From positions 6,623,733 through 6,687,732 of the forward strand of contig NC_089175.1 in NCBI RefSeq assembly GCF_947507565.1: DNA of 64,000 bases. The letters are read 5' to 3'. The position numbers and the translations under genes were made by a program. Shown in pieces: positions 1-9,642 of this stretch (its first letter is position 1; each line of letters starts with the position of its first letter). The stretch comes from Oscarella lobularis. Its lineage: Eukaryota; Porifera; Homoscleromorpha; Homosclerophorida; Oscarellidae. The notes beneath the pieces are model-generated. The model made no database searches. It was not told where the DNA came from and saw only the letters and a list, made by a program, of their open reading frames with translations.

Positions 1-240
1 TGCTTCTATGCTCTACTAACACGCCAGTCAGGAACTCGCCAGAGTTGCACACAGTCATGAAGCTGCGGCGGAGTTACTTTATAACTAGTATTTATTTGTC
101 CATTCATTCCGGAAGTTATGTCATCTTTTGTCCAGGTTTTCTAACCGCAACTGATTTTATTTCAGTGTACGTTTGTTCACATTTAAACTCACACAAACAG
201 GCAAGCACAGCGACAGAAACGTTAGTCTCTTCCATGAGAT
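1..240 (+). other. 3' flank shared by all FReD genes; tail of a Z-like remnant
   Basis: This stretch is nearly identical to sequence just 3' of FReD-C, E and G (about 17310-17540, 22290-22518, 35680-35914). Read on the plus strand it contains open segments related to the last exon of gene Z (19981-20251), including a conserved CSHLNSH-like peptide. It is therefore the end of a plus-strand gene or remnant that meets FReD-A tail to tail. The upstream part lies outside the window, so coding status cannot be judged. Confidence 0.35.
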
Positions 241-1653
241 TCATGCTTTTTTTCTAAATTTCATTTCAGAGAATGCCAAGGATGAATATCGTTTCCATGT
301 GTACCACTGAATGCGATTTGACCCGCTGCCACTCAGATACAAACCATTCAGGAAGGTGCGATTACAGCTGTTAAACCACCAACCACCTTTAAGCTGACCA
401 GCACAGTGACTACTCCACTGATCATTGTCTTGATCTTCTGTTGAAAACTTCATTCCATTCGCGTTTCTAAGTGAATGTCCAGACGCTGCGATTGCATCAC
501 CTGCAGTGCCACTGTACCCACTAACGCTTAGCGTGTACTTGGAATTGGAGTTTCCTACATTGAAGCTACTATACTTGGCGTACGCACTGTTCCCTGAGTA
601 ATCTTTCAAATCAATTCTTAATTCATTTGCTCCGTTTAGCTGCAAGAGCTGGTGAAGAAAAGTTAAGCCAAGCCAATAATCGCCTTCGACATCGCCAAAT
701 CCTCTTTCGTAGTCATTCCATTCACGATTAAAATCAACTGATCCATCTTTTCGTCTTTGAAAGACCGTCCATCCCCCGCCGTCGGTCTCCATGTCACAGT
801 AGACAGGAACTAGGCCAATTTCCGGGAAAGCAATTCTAAAATTTCCACTTGAAAGATGAGGAAACCGTTTAAGTAGGCAAGAGCAGTCGCAAGCAGTGAT
901 TCTCACGATATCTATGCTCACTTTATGAGAAATAGATTACAGTGTATCGAAGCATACTTAGCAGATCTTGGATTTGGTTTTGCAATAACTCGATTGTGTC
1001 GTTTGACATTACCCCAGGAAGACCTTGAATGCCTCGTTCACCTTTCTGATATAAAACGAGTTCTCAAAATCATTCTTTTAACTAATAGGACAGCACCTGT
1101 CCTTTGTGACCATGCTGCCCAATGTGTCCTTTAACACCCTTGGGCCCGATGGGTCCTGTGACGCCAGAAAAACCTCGATTTCCCTTATCACCTTTTGAAC
1201 CAGCCTTTCCAATCTTTCCCTTTTTGAAATAATATTTCTGTCATGCGGTTGTTTTTCCTCATTGTACTGCTACCTGTACACCGGTGTTCCCTCTGTCTCC
1301 TTTATCACCTTTAAATCCTTTTGGCCCCAACAGCCCTCTCTCTCCAGTAGGACCCTATGGCCAATTGAGGTATCAATAGCTTGTTCACTTGTTACTACGT
1401 ACCGCTCTTCCAACTGGACCAGGCGGTCCACGTGAACCGATAGTGCCAGGTAAACCTTGTGGTCCTACAGGGCCTGGCAATCCCTGAGGTCCAGCAATGT
1501 GTTTATGATCGCAAGCAGTTGACAATGTCTGCGCCGGAACAAGATAGGTTTCTTAGGCCAGAAAAGGACATTGTTTATGTTTGCCTGAGAAGACGCGTTT
1601 GTTACAACGTAGCCAAGTAGGAAGAAGAGCAGTGGCGTTCTCATTGTTTTCAT
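241..1653 (-). CDS. FReD-A: secreted collagen-fibrinogen (ficolin-like) lectin
   Basis: Six exons on the minus strand: 1585-1653, 1403-1528, 1274-1354, 1097-1219, 958-1045 and 241-911, giving 385 residues. Exon 1 encodes a signal peptide (MKTMRTPLLFFLLGYVV start, hydrophobic core). Exons 2-5 encode a Gly-X-Y collagen stalk (about residues 36-145) and a short helical neck. Exon 6 encodes the fibrinogen-related domain, with paired cysteines, a GGGWTVFQRRKDGS motif, a DQDND calcium-site motif and GGWWFNSC. Phases are 0,0,0,0,1. Intron 1 has a GC donor (CAG|GC). Soluble proteins of this design trimerise through collagen and bind acetylated or microbial ligands; that role is by family analogy. The ATG follows a TATA box by about 35 bp. 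The terminal exon start (AG at 912-913) was chosen to keep phase. Confidence 0.88.
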
Positions 1654-1687
1654 GTGTTTTGAATGAAAGTCTTCTTCTGCCTGTGCG

Positions 1688-2002
1688 CTTTTATAGATAT
1701 ATTTTAGGTACGGAAGACACGGAATGATGTCAGGTCCGTGTTATTTACATTTCAAGATTTCCATAAATGGACTTGTCCACGTGCGGGGGTGAGTTGCGCC
1801 TGCGCAAGACTCGTTTTCGGCATATCACCATTTTCTCCTAAGAAAACGCCTGCGACCAGACGCTTTTCGTCTCGTCAGCCACAAAATTTCTGTACTTCTG
1901 CGTCTTTATGGCTGCATTCTACCCGCTCGTCGCCTCGAAACGTCGTCGAATCGCAAAAACACGCTTTAGTTCTTCCCTACTTCACCTAGTTTCGAAACTA
2001 GG
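1688..2002. promoter_or_regulatory. Bidirectional promoter between FReD-A and Y copy 1
   Basis: On the minus strand a TATA box (TATAAAAG, 1688-1695) lies 35 bp before the FReD-A ATG. Further out is TTGCGCCTGCGCAA (1794-1807), close to the NRF-1 site, preceded by a CACGTG E-box at about 1779. At 1985-2002 is the perfect 18-bp palindrome CCTAGTTTCGAAACTAGG. The NRF-1-like site recurs upstream of FReD-C, D, E, F and G, and the 18-bp palindrome upstream of C (one mismatch), E and G. Conservation across duplicates that have otherwise drifted suggests function, but shared recent ancestry could also explain it. Confidence 0.55.
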
Positions 2003-2008
2003 AGCACT

Positions 2009-2637
2009 TTGGTCACGTAATCAACTCGATTGAGGTAGAAAAATTGAACGCAAAGCACGCAAGTGACAGTAACGGAGTCCGTTCGCTCAGGAAACCAAGA
2101 CGGAGAATTTCGCAAAAATCACCTAGAAATATTCGAACGTTTTTGAAGAAGCCGTGCCCTTGTACGTCCTGGATCTAAATCGGTAAGAATTCCAAAGAAC
2201 CTTATTAGTTAATTAATTATTTAATCCATTTTTCAATATCTTTAGTTTTCTTGATGAATTTGGAGAGAGCGTCTTCATTCAACAGAAACCGTCTTTCTCT
2301 TCTTATCGAAGGGAAGTCACTTATTCAGTATTTATCCTACATGTCATGGGTCTTCTTCAGGTTTGGCTATCTGCAGATGATTCGACGTCAGATTCTGCTC
2401 GTTCTGTGAAATTCATTTTCGTCTCGGTTCTAAAATTTCCATCAGCGCGTGTCAGTGTTTCAGTGAGTGAGAGCCAGTGCGTGTTTTCTTATGTATACAC
2501 ATTTACCATTGTTTTAGTACCGTCATCAAGGATCACTACAATTCGTTATTCTATTCCAACGAAGGCAATCGTCTCTTGCCTGAATTCAATTGTAATCATA
2601 TCTCGAAGCAGCTGGATCTTCCAATATCTCTGCTGTA
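2009..2637 (+). pseudogene. Y-family gene, copy 1 (unknown function, frame-broken)
   Basis: This is a divergent neighbour of FReD-A. Segments match the better copies at 24286-24950 and 37677-38335: a basic exon (frame ...RSLRKPRRRISQ), an exon containing LDEFGESVFIQQ, an exon starting GRLSADDST, and a last exon ending in ISLL and a stop. In this copy one A is lost in the A-run near 2114 and the last exon lacks two bases at its start (about 2519), so the frame is not continuous. I recognise no domain. A conserved block at 2812-2923, ending in SCRFHDDG and a stop, may be another exon. It may be a decayed gene or part of a conserved non-coding flank. Confidence 0.35.
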
Positions 2638-3188
2638 AGGTAAATATCACGTGATTTATCTCTGTACTACTCTTCGAGATCTGCTAACAGTCATTTCCCG
2701 ATCTGGCTTATTACAACTCCCATTTCTTTAGATGATAATGAACATGGAATTAGAAGTGTAGGTAAGAGATTTTCTAATTGTAATTTTACTTTATAATTAA
2801 CGTTGAAATTTTAGTTGCAATCACGACACCACAAACTCGTCGCGAAATGACTTCACTTCTCCGAGAGGCAGCGCGTGATTGCTCCGAACTGAAGTCCTGC
2901 CGTTTCCATGACGACGGGTAATAATTGCCGAAAGTTTTGTCATTGAGCTCCGTTACCACGACAGCAGATGGGCACGGCGTTGTCTTCAATCAAAGCCAAG
3001 TATTTTGGAACTGCCCTTCACGGCGATATCAAAGTATGTGACAGGCGTGTCTCTTCCGCAATCTATAAACCTTTCTGCTCTTCTAACAGGTTCTGATTTA
3101 TTCCCCGGGCCAGCTGAAGAGATTGCAGTGTCATCAAGTCGTTGTGTGGTAAGTGGATTTATTGCTTTGTATTCGAATAGCTAAGGGT

Positions 3189-3493
3189 GTCTTTTAGGAT
3201 TGGGGTCCTAAGCATGACCCCGTCATCAAAAACTGCTCCACCGGGGTCCTGGGCAAGACCCCGTCATCAAAAACTGCCCGGCAGGGGTCCTGGGCATGAC
3301 CCCGTCAAAACTGCCTGTGCATGGAAACGCGAGGGAGAACTCTGTGCTTTTTTTATCATTTTATTTAATAAATCAACTGTCCCTCCCCTTCTATCTTTGA
3401 GCAGTTTTTGATGACGGGGTCTTGCTCAGGACCCCGGTTGTGAGCCTTTTATTTATGACGGGGTCATGCCCAGGACCCCAGCTCCTAAAAGAC
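3189..3493. repeat. Inverted-repeat (foldback) element, spacer copy 1
   Basis: The ends are inverted repeats: GTCTTTTAGGA at the left and TCCTAAAAGAC at the right. Inside are five copies, three direct and two inverted, of a motif of the type GGGGTCCTGGGCATGACCCC, itself an imperfect palindrome, separated by GTCATCAAAAACTG. The whole could fold into a long hairpin. No open frame for a transposase exists. Near-identical elements sit at the same place in spacer copies 2 (25497-25795) and 3 (38874-39176), so they were copied with the block. MITE-like origin is an inference. Confidence 0.6.
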
Positions 3494-5584
3494 GAACGTC
3501 AATAACAAGGATAAGTGCTTTGTAATAATGCTACCTGGTCATCCTTGAGCAGCAGAATGGTGAATGCGGTGCCATCGTGCGCGTCTACAGCATCACCCAG
3601 ACGCAAGGACCTCAAACGGTGAGGTTTACGCGTCACAAGATTATCATCATCACAAGTAGGTACGACTAACTAACTAACTAACAGCGCCATCTAAGTGCAA
3701 AAAATAAAAATTGAAAAAATTCCACTACATGCGGTATAAACTTGATATCATGATCTTCCTTCATGGGTTTCCACACTGCAAAAAAAGCAACTGACTCGTC
3801 AATTTATACTCTTCTTACCTCTACTAGACTACCCTCAAGCAGCAAAGCATGACTAAATTACTTTCAGAGTCAACTGACCTAACGAAAAACCTACAGAAGA
3901 GAAACCATAACACAAAACCAAATAGCCTCAAAATCTCTTCACCTACGGTATTTCATTCAACCTAGACTACCTAAAAAAAATCAGGTGGCGGCTGCTGCTA
4001 GCTAAAGCACTATGAGAAGGAGCTAAACGCCTACTAAAAATCCGCCCTACCCTACTAGCAGCCGCCACCTAAACTCTCTAAGGAGCGGACCTGTGCAGAC
4101 TAACCGTAGTGATAAAGCACGTGATGGATGGTCCTTTTGCTCTCCTACTACTCTGCAACATGCTCTGCAACATACACACGTGGGCTTTCATGCGCTGCCA
4201 TGACAACCGCCCTCACTCACGAACCCAAACCTACTCTCAATTACTGCTTTTACACAATCGGAAAGCAGACCCAATAGTTAAACTGACGGAAATTTTCCAT
4301 GCACGCGAGCGTGGGCAGCGCCATGTCAGGCAATCGAACCTATGTGAACGCCTACTCTGCAAGGACCCCCAGTTTAAAACCTGGTCACTCGTTGTCTTCA
4401 TCAAGAAAGCTCTCGTTGTATTGCTCTAAAGGGTGACATTAGTTAGCAAGTCACGTAGAAGCGTGGCTTACGTACAGTACACTGTACCTATATGTCTGAC
4501 TGAAGCGTGACGTCACGCGCAATATTTTCATTTCCTTTCTTGCGCCACGTGAAATCAGAGGCATCTAGAAAACAGACAAATGAACAAATTTGAGGTAAAG
4601 TGGGTGAATGCCATGCAGGATTGCTCACCGGCGAGCGGATGGGCAACGAAAAATGAGAGTTGGGGGCGTGGGGCGTGTTCTCTCAACTCCTGCGAGACCA
4701 AGAATAAAGGTGAATTGCGGATTTACGGTAATGATATCAGTGATCCTACAAAAATTGCCGCCAACAGTGTTCAGCGTTTCAATGACCGGCGGCACGTGCA
4801 CGCGAAAAATTATATGACATCGTTTTCGACCGAGAAAAATCGTCACACGCTTCTCCGGATCACCTAATAATACGTGTTATTAGTAGAATTAATTAATTAA
4901 TAGCAGTCATTTATTGGCTTACTTGACGTCATCAAGAGCTAGTGTGACCATTCGGAGAAAGGCACTTTGACGTAAGACTACGGGCTGTGGTGCCAATCGG
5001 TCGATTCGGTTTTTTTGTACTAAACTGTACTAATTAAAAAAAGAAGTGAATTAATACCCTCTTACATATGACGTCGAAAGCGTTGGAGAAAACAATGAAC
5101 GGTGAGTCGTCCACGTTACAGTTCAGCTGAAGTTGACCACTTTCGCAAACCTAAAATAAAAATTCAATTTAATTAATTATTGACGCGTCGCTCTAATATC
5201 GAATTTGGGACTCAGGTGAAACTTAGGAATCTTACTTCATGGATCAGAAGAGCCATGCGAGATAATGAAGATCTGCTACGATATTTTCTGATCAGATCGA
5301 GGCCCCTTTCGAGGGTACGGTATCGCAAATCGCGTTCGGGCCACGCGAAGCGAAACTAAAAAGCCACCGACTACTATTTCCACCTAAGAAAACTGATAGT
5401 GCCTCCGAGGAAGAGATGGGTTAACACGTACGAATTGGCGTCTCAAGTCTCAACCGTTTTCCGACGCAGCATGTCCACGTCATCGCCTGTTTTTCACTAA
5501 CAATACCCGTGCACACGGGCTGGCGAGCTCTCAACGATGGGGAGTTCAGCGTCAATGAGCGACACACAAACGCGCACTTTCATG
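3494..5584. other. Duplicated non-coding spacer, copy 1
   Basis: There is no convincing gene. The stretch aligns in order with 25796-27800 and 39177-41000, including an NCACGTG-rich part (4100-4430) and a GC-rich segment around 4580-4860. Small open frames exist but differ between the copies, which argues against coding. A 88-bp inverted repeat is annotated separately at 3983-4070. Confidence 0.5.
3983..4070. repeat. Short foldback element (AGGTGGCGGCTGCT ends)
   Basis: The left end AGGTGGCGGCTGCT is matched in inverted form by AGCAGCCGCCACCT at the right end. Related 85-90-bp copies lie at 6414-6498, 26283-26367 and 39711-39792. Two copies in this spacer against one in the others show a local extra duplication here. 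Confidence 0.55.
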
Positions 5585-5770
5585 CATCAGCCGTGAGTCG
5601 CGCGCGCGTTTATGCATCAGCCGTGAGCCGCGCACGCGAGTGGAGCGACGAGACGCGCGCGCGTTCATGCATCAGTCGTGGGCCGCGCACGCGAGTGGAG
5701 TGGTCTCGCGCGCGCGTTCATTCATCAGCCGTGAGCCGCGCACGCGAGTGGAGCGACAAGACGCGCGCGC
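5585..5770. repeat. GC-rich minisatellite (about 30-55 bp units)
   Basis: CATCAGYCGTGRGYCGCGC begins at 5585, 5615, 5670 and 5723, followed by runs of alternating GCGCGC and ACGCGAGTGGAGCGAC. It is rich in CpG, unlike the surrounding AT-rich spacer. The open frame crossing it is a by-product of the repeat. Confidence 0.65.
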
Positions 5771-6103
5771 TGTGGACGGGTAGGGCCCTACGCTGCCTCC
5801 ATCACTCGGAGATAAAGAGAAAAAATACCATGCAACTGCCAGGCACTAGTGACTACAAAAACGCGCACAGGAATTTCCACTTCGCTTCTTCGTCAAATGT
5901 CGTCTTCTTTCAGTTAATTAATTCACCTGAAATATCATGTCAGTGAAAAATAATGATAATCAAAACGCTTATCTTTCCAAAATTGAAACGTAGCATCCAG
6001 CTTCATTTGAGGTCTTTTCAGAATCGTACGCTAAAAAAGAAAGAGATATAAATTAATAAAAAATAGATAAACACGGCAATTAAAATTAAAGATATCAACC
6101 TGC

Positions 6104-6280
6104 AAATAAATAAAAACCTAAAATCTAAACCTGTAAAAAATAAAAACCTGTAGAAAAAATAAAAGCCTGTAGAAAAAATAAAAGCCTGTGGAAAAAAATC
6201 TAAACCTGTGAAAAAATAAAAACCTGCGGAAAAAATAAAAACCTGCGGAAAAAATAAAAACCTGCGGAAAAAAAACCTAC
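6104..6280. repeat. A-rich minisatellite (about 20-bp units)
   Basis: AAAAACCTGYGGAAAAAAT-type units are repeated about eight times, with drift from CTGTAG to CTGCGG along the array. It explains the phenylalanine-rich open frame on the minus strand, which is not a gene. Confidence 0.7.
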
Positions 6281-6413
6281 TATCTACCCTGAAAAAGAAA
6301 AGCATGCACGTGATAAAGAACCTAGATTACCATATAAATCCATTGACCTAAAATATGCCTATATACTAATCAACCTAGATTACCTGAAAATCCATCGAAA
6401 AATGGTCTAAAGC

Positions 6414-6498
6414 ACGTGGCGGCTGCTAGCTAAGCACGTGAAGGGATAGGAGCTACAAAGCCTACTACACGAAACGCCCTACCCTACTAGCAGCCACC
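6414..6498. repeat. Short foldback element, second copy in spacer 1
   Basis: It is related to 3983-4070: GTGGCGGCTGCTAG at the left and CTAGCAGCCACC at the right. The downstream 300 bp also resemble the DNA after the first copy (6531-6800 against 4100-4350), so this spacer carries a duplicated segment absent from spacers 2 and 3. Confidence 0.5.
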
Positions 6499-6499
6499 A

Positions 6500-8358
6500 A
6501 CTAAAACCTTAGTGCATAGGGAGAGGACCCATGCAAACTAACGTAGTAATGCAAACGAAGCACGTGAGGGAGGAAGTGCCATTACTGCATTATACCGATT
6601 TGTTGTCCCACTACACTTTCTGCAACGTACACAATTGGGCTTCATGCACTGCAACGACCACCAGCCCTCACTCGCGGACCCCAACCCGCCCTCGATTAGA
6701 CTTTCGGAAATCGGACCTAATGGTTAGACTGACGGAAATTTTCTATGCCCGCGAGCGTGGGCAGTGGCCACCGCAGGCATTCAGCACCGTGTACGTCACA
6801 GGGAGCCCCGCCCCCTAAGTGCACGCCTACACCAGTGGGGCCCCAATGGGTGACCTGTTCGCTGCGCTGACACGAGGCGTTCTTCCTTCTTTCTTCTTCT
6901 CTCATTCGTCGCGAAACTAAAGAAAACGAGTAAGTGAATGAAATGAAACGAAGTGCGGGTGCACGCGATGAGGGATCGCCTAAATGCGAGTGGATTACGC
7001 GCGTCGTCACGTCCGTGTGACTTGTCGCGTCGCCGCGAGAAGTCGCTGTCGAGTAGAAACAGCCACGCGCGGATTGCATCGACGATCTACGCCGTTTCGC
7101 GAGCAAAAACGGACACGGCAACGTGCTGCGCGGACGCAGGCCAGTTGAACGATATTCAGCGCGCTTACCAATTGGCGACTGTAAAATCCGAGCCGCATGA
7201 GAATTCCGGCTGCACGTCCCTCCTTCGACGAATCGTAGCAGCGAAACTACGTCGCGATGAGCCTTGTTTGCAGGGAAGAGCAACGAGGCGATTCCTCTAT
7301 CCTCACCCGGATACTGACACCTCTACGACGAATGAGAAGAGCGCGTGTTCTCACGTGAAAGTGGAGGAGATTAAATGGAGCTCTTATCACGTGTTTGATT
7401 ACAATAAACTCGCTTTTTTCTCTTTCGCGGGCAAAAACGATCGTATCTACAGAGTCTCTATAAACCGAATTTTCTGAATATGCACTTCCCGGAAAAGAAG
7501 TGATAACATGTACGGGACGGCCGGACGGGACTCGGTTCGTAGTCCTCACGTGATAGACTTTCATGGCTCTTACCGAACGGTAGAAGCGTTTCTTCGTCTA
7601 CGCAACTGACGCAGCCAGTTAAACGCATGCGAGAGATTGCGTTTAGCTGGTTTCCAGAAAATCGGGGCTCCATTGGGGAAAAACCGACGTTTGGAAGCAT
7701 AACTTGTTTCCATTCGCACCAACGTAAATCAAGTGAGTACAAACGAAGACTGCAAGTTAGTGTGACTAGTTCGAGCGAGGAAGAATCCCTTTGGAAGGTT
7801 CGTACGAGCAGTTATCGACCTTCGGCCCTTCGCTGTCTTCGTTGCTAAGGAAGCCACTCACTTAGCTTACCCGGCAGAGCATCGTACGACTTCGACGATA
7901 CCTGTAGTGACGCTCAAGCATCGATTCGAGCGTAGTAATCCATAGAATAGAAGAGAAAATTCGAATCGAAGCTTCGCCACTTACGTCCATCATGCATGTG
8001 TAGGCTAGTTAATTAATAAATTAATTCGTATATTTGTGCTGGTTTCTAATTCGCCAGTGCACCACGTAATATTATATTATTGGTATTTACCCTGATGATT
8101 CGCGTCTATAGATCTAAGCAAGTGCTTTTAGGCACTGCTGAAATGCCAGTCTGAACTCGTCAGAGTTGGACACCGTCATGAAGTTACGTTTTTATTAGGT
8201 TTTATTTATTTATTTATTTATTTATCCGAAATGGTTATGTCATCTTTTCTCAGGTTGGCTAGCTGCAGTTGATTTTACGTCAGCGTACGTTTATTCACAT
8301 CTAAACTCACACGGACAGGCAAGCACAGTGACAGAAGCGTTCGTCTCTTTCATGAGAT
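6500..8358. other. Spacer without a recognised gene
   Basis: Up to about 6810 the DNA is a second copy of spacer material. From 6810 to 7990 it is unique within the window, with overlapping open frames on both strands (about 100-190 codons) that have low-complexity, arginine-rich translations and no recognisable domain. From about 8040 to 8358 it resembles the 3' flank of the FReD genes. Confidence 0.4.
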
Positions 8359-8930
8359 TCATGCTTGACTTCTAAATTTCATTTCAGAAAATGACAAGGA
8401 AGACTTTTCTTTCCATGTGTACCAAATGATATAACTCCAGTCAGCACCACTCCTATACAAACCGTTCAGGAAGGTGCTACGACAGGCGTTGAACCACCAA
8501 CCACCTCTAGTAGAGGCAGCACAGTGCCATTTGTCGGAGTTATCATTGTCTTGATCTTTTGTTGAAAACATCATTCCATTCGCTTCTCCACTTCCTGGTC
8601 GTTTCATTGAATCACCTGCTGTACCACTGTACCCACTAACGCTTAGCCTGTACTTGGAAGTAGAATCGCCCACAATAAAGCTGCTGTATTTGGCGTATGC
8701 ACTATTTCCCGAGTAATCTTTCAAATCGATTCTTGATTCGTTTGCCTCGTTTAGCCGCAGGAGCTGGTGAAGAGAAGCTAAGCCAATCCAATAGTCACCA
8801 TCAATATTGCCAAATCCTCTTTCGTAGTCATTCCATCCACGATTAAAATCAACTGATCCATCCTTTCGTCTTTGAAAGACTGTCCATCCTCCGCCGTCGG
8901 TCTCCATGTCGTCACAGTACACGAGAATTA
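8359..8930 (-). pseudogene. FReD-B: 5'-truncated fibrinogen domain
   Basis: This is only the terminal exon of a FReD gene, from the YCD-METDGGGW region to the stop. It is 78-82 per cent-like its neighbours by eye, with the DQDND calcium motif and GGWWFNAC intact. Homology stops abruptly near 8930, so the signal peptide, collagen exons, neck and first cysteines are missing; upstream DNA to 9642 holds no collagen repeats. A 3-bp duplication gives an extra Asp next to the first conserved cysteine. The frame is open, so an unusual transcript cannot be excluded, but as a FReD gene it is incomplete. Confidence 0.8.
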
Positions 8931-9642
8931 TACGCTGGGAATTATATATATGTAAGTTGATTAATAGCTAATACCTGAGTTATAGTATATACCTTCCTGT
9001 CAAGTCATTCAATCTCTACCCAGCCTTTGGTCTAAAGTGAAAGAATCTTGTTCTCCATTCCGGCCAGACAACGACTAGAGAGGAGAGTTAGAATATAGCA
9101 GGTACGAAGCTTTGAGTAACGTCTTTTACCTACACCGTGTGTAGCACCTCCCATTCCACTGATTTCACGGTGTCTCTATAATGAAGGCCCCGTTTTCCTT
9201 TCTTCTTTCTTCCAAACCGTTTTTGTAGAAGCGGATAAACGGGTCGTTTTTCTCTTATACGATACGGAATAGTCTATGTTTCCTCTTTTAGAACTCATGA
9301 GAGTTATTATGAGATCCACCTCCATCAGCTTGATTCAATCGACTCGCTCGAAAATGCGGTCTTAGTGGTATAAGTGGTATAGCTACTTTGATTCTAACTG
9401 ATTTTCACGTTCACTTTCCCCTTCGTCCCTTTTACATCTCACGTATCAAATCTATCCTCAAGGCAGTCACAGGGATATCTCTGATGAACGCATCTTTACC
9501 AAACCGCACCGCCCAATACGTTTCAGTGATCCAAGTTCTATTCTTCTATTGGTCTCTATAGTATTTGTCAAGTTTCTCTGCGTAGATTTGAGGGAAAGGG
9601 ATTTTCTCACGTGATGTATCGTGAGCAGACGAAGTCACGCCC
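8931..9642. other. Intergenic region upstream of ROCO1
   Basis: No gene is visible. The sequence is unique in the window and must contain the ROCO1 promoter, but no TATA box at a sensible distance was found. The breakpoint that removed the 5' part of FReD-B lies at its left edge. Confidence 0.4.

Noticed and set aside
3189-3493. Rho-independent terminator-like hairpins
   Set aside because: This is animal DNA; the hairpins belong to a 300-bp inverted-repeat element.
6018-6305. Phenylalanine-rich minus-strand frame resembling a membrane protein
   Set aside because: It arises from the A-rich minisatellite at 6104-6280.
6717-7283. 188-codon minus-strand frame, with a 174-codon frame opposite
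   Set aside because: The translations are arginine- and serine-rich and of low complexity, overlap antisense, and have no conserved copy in the other spacers.
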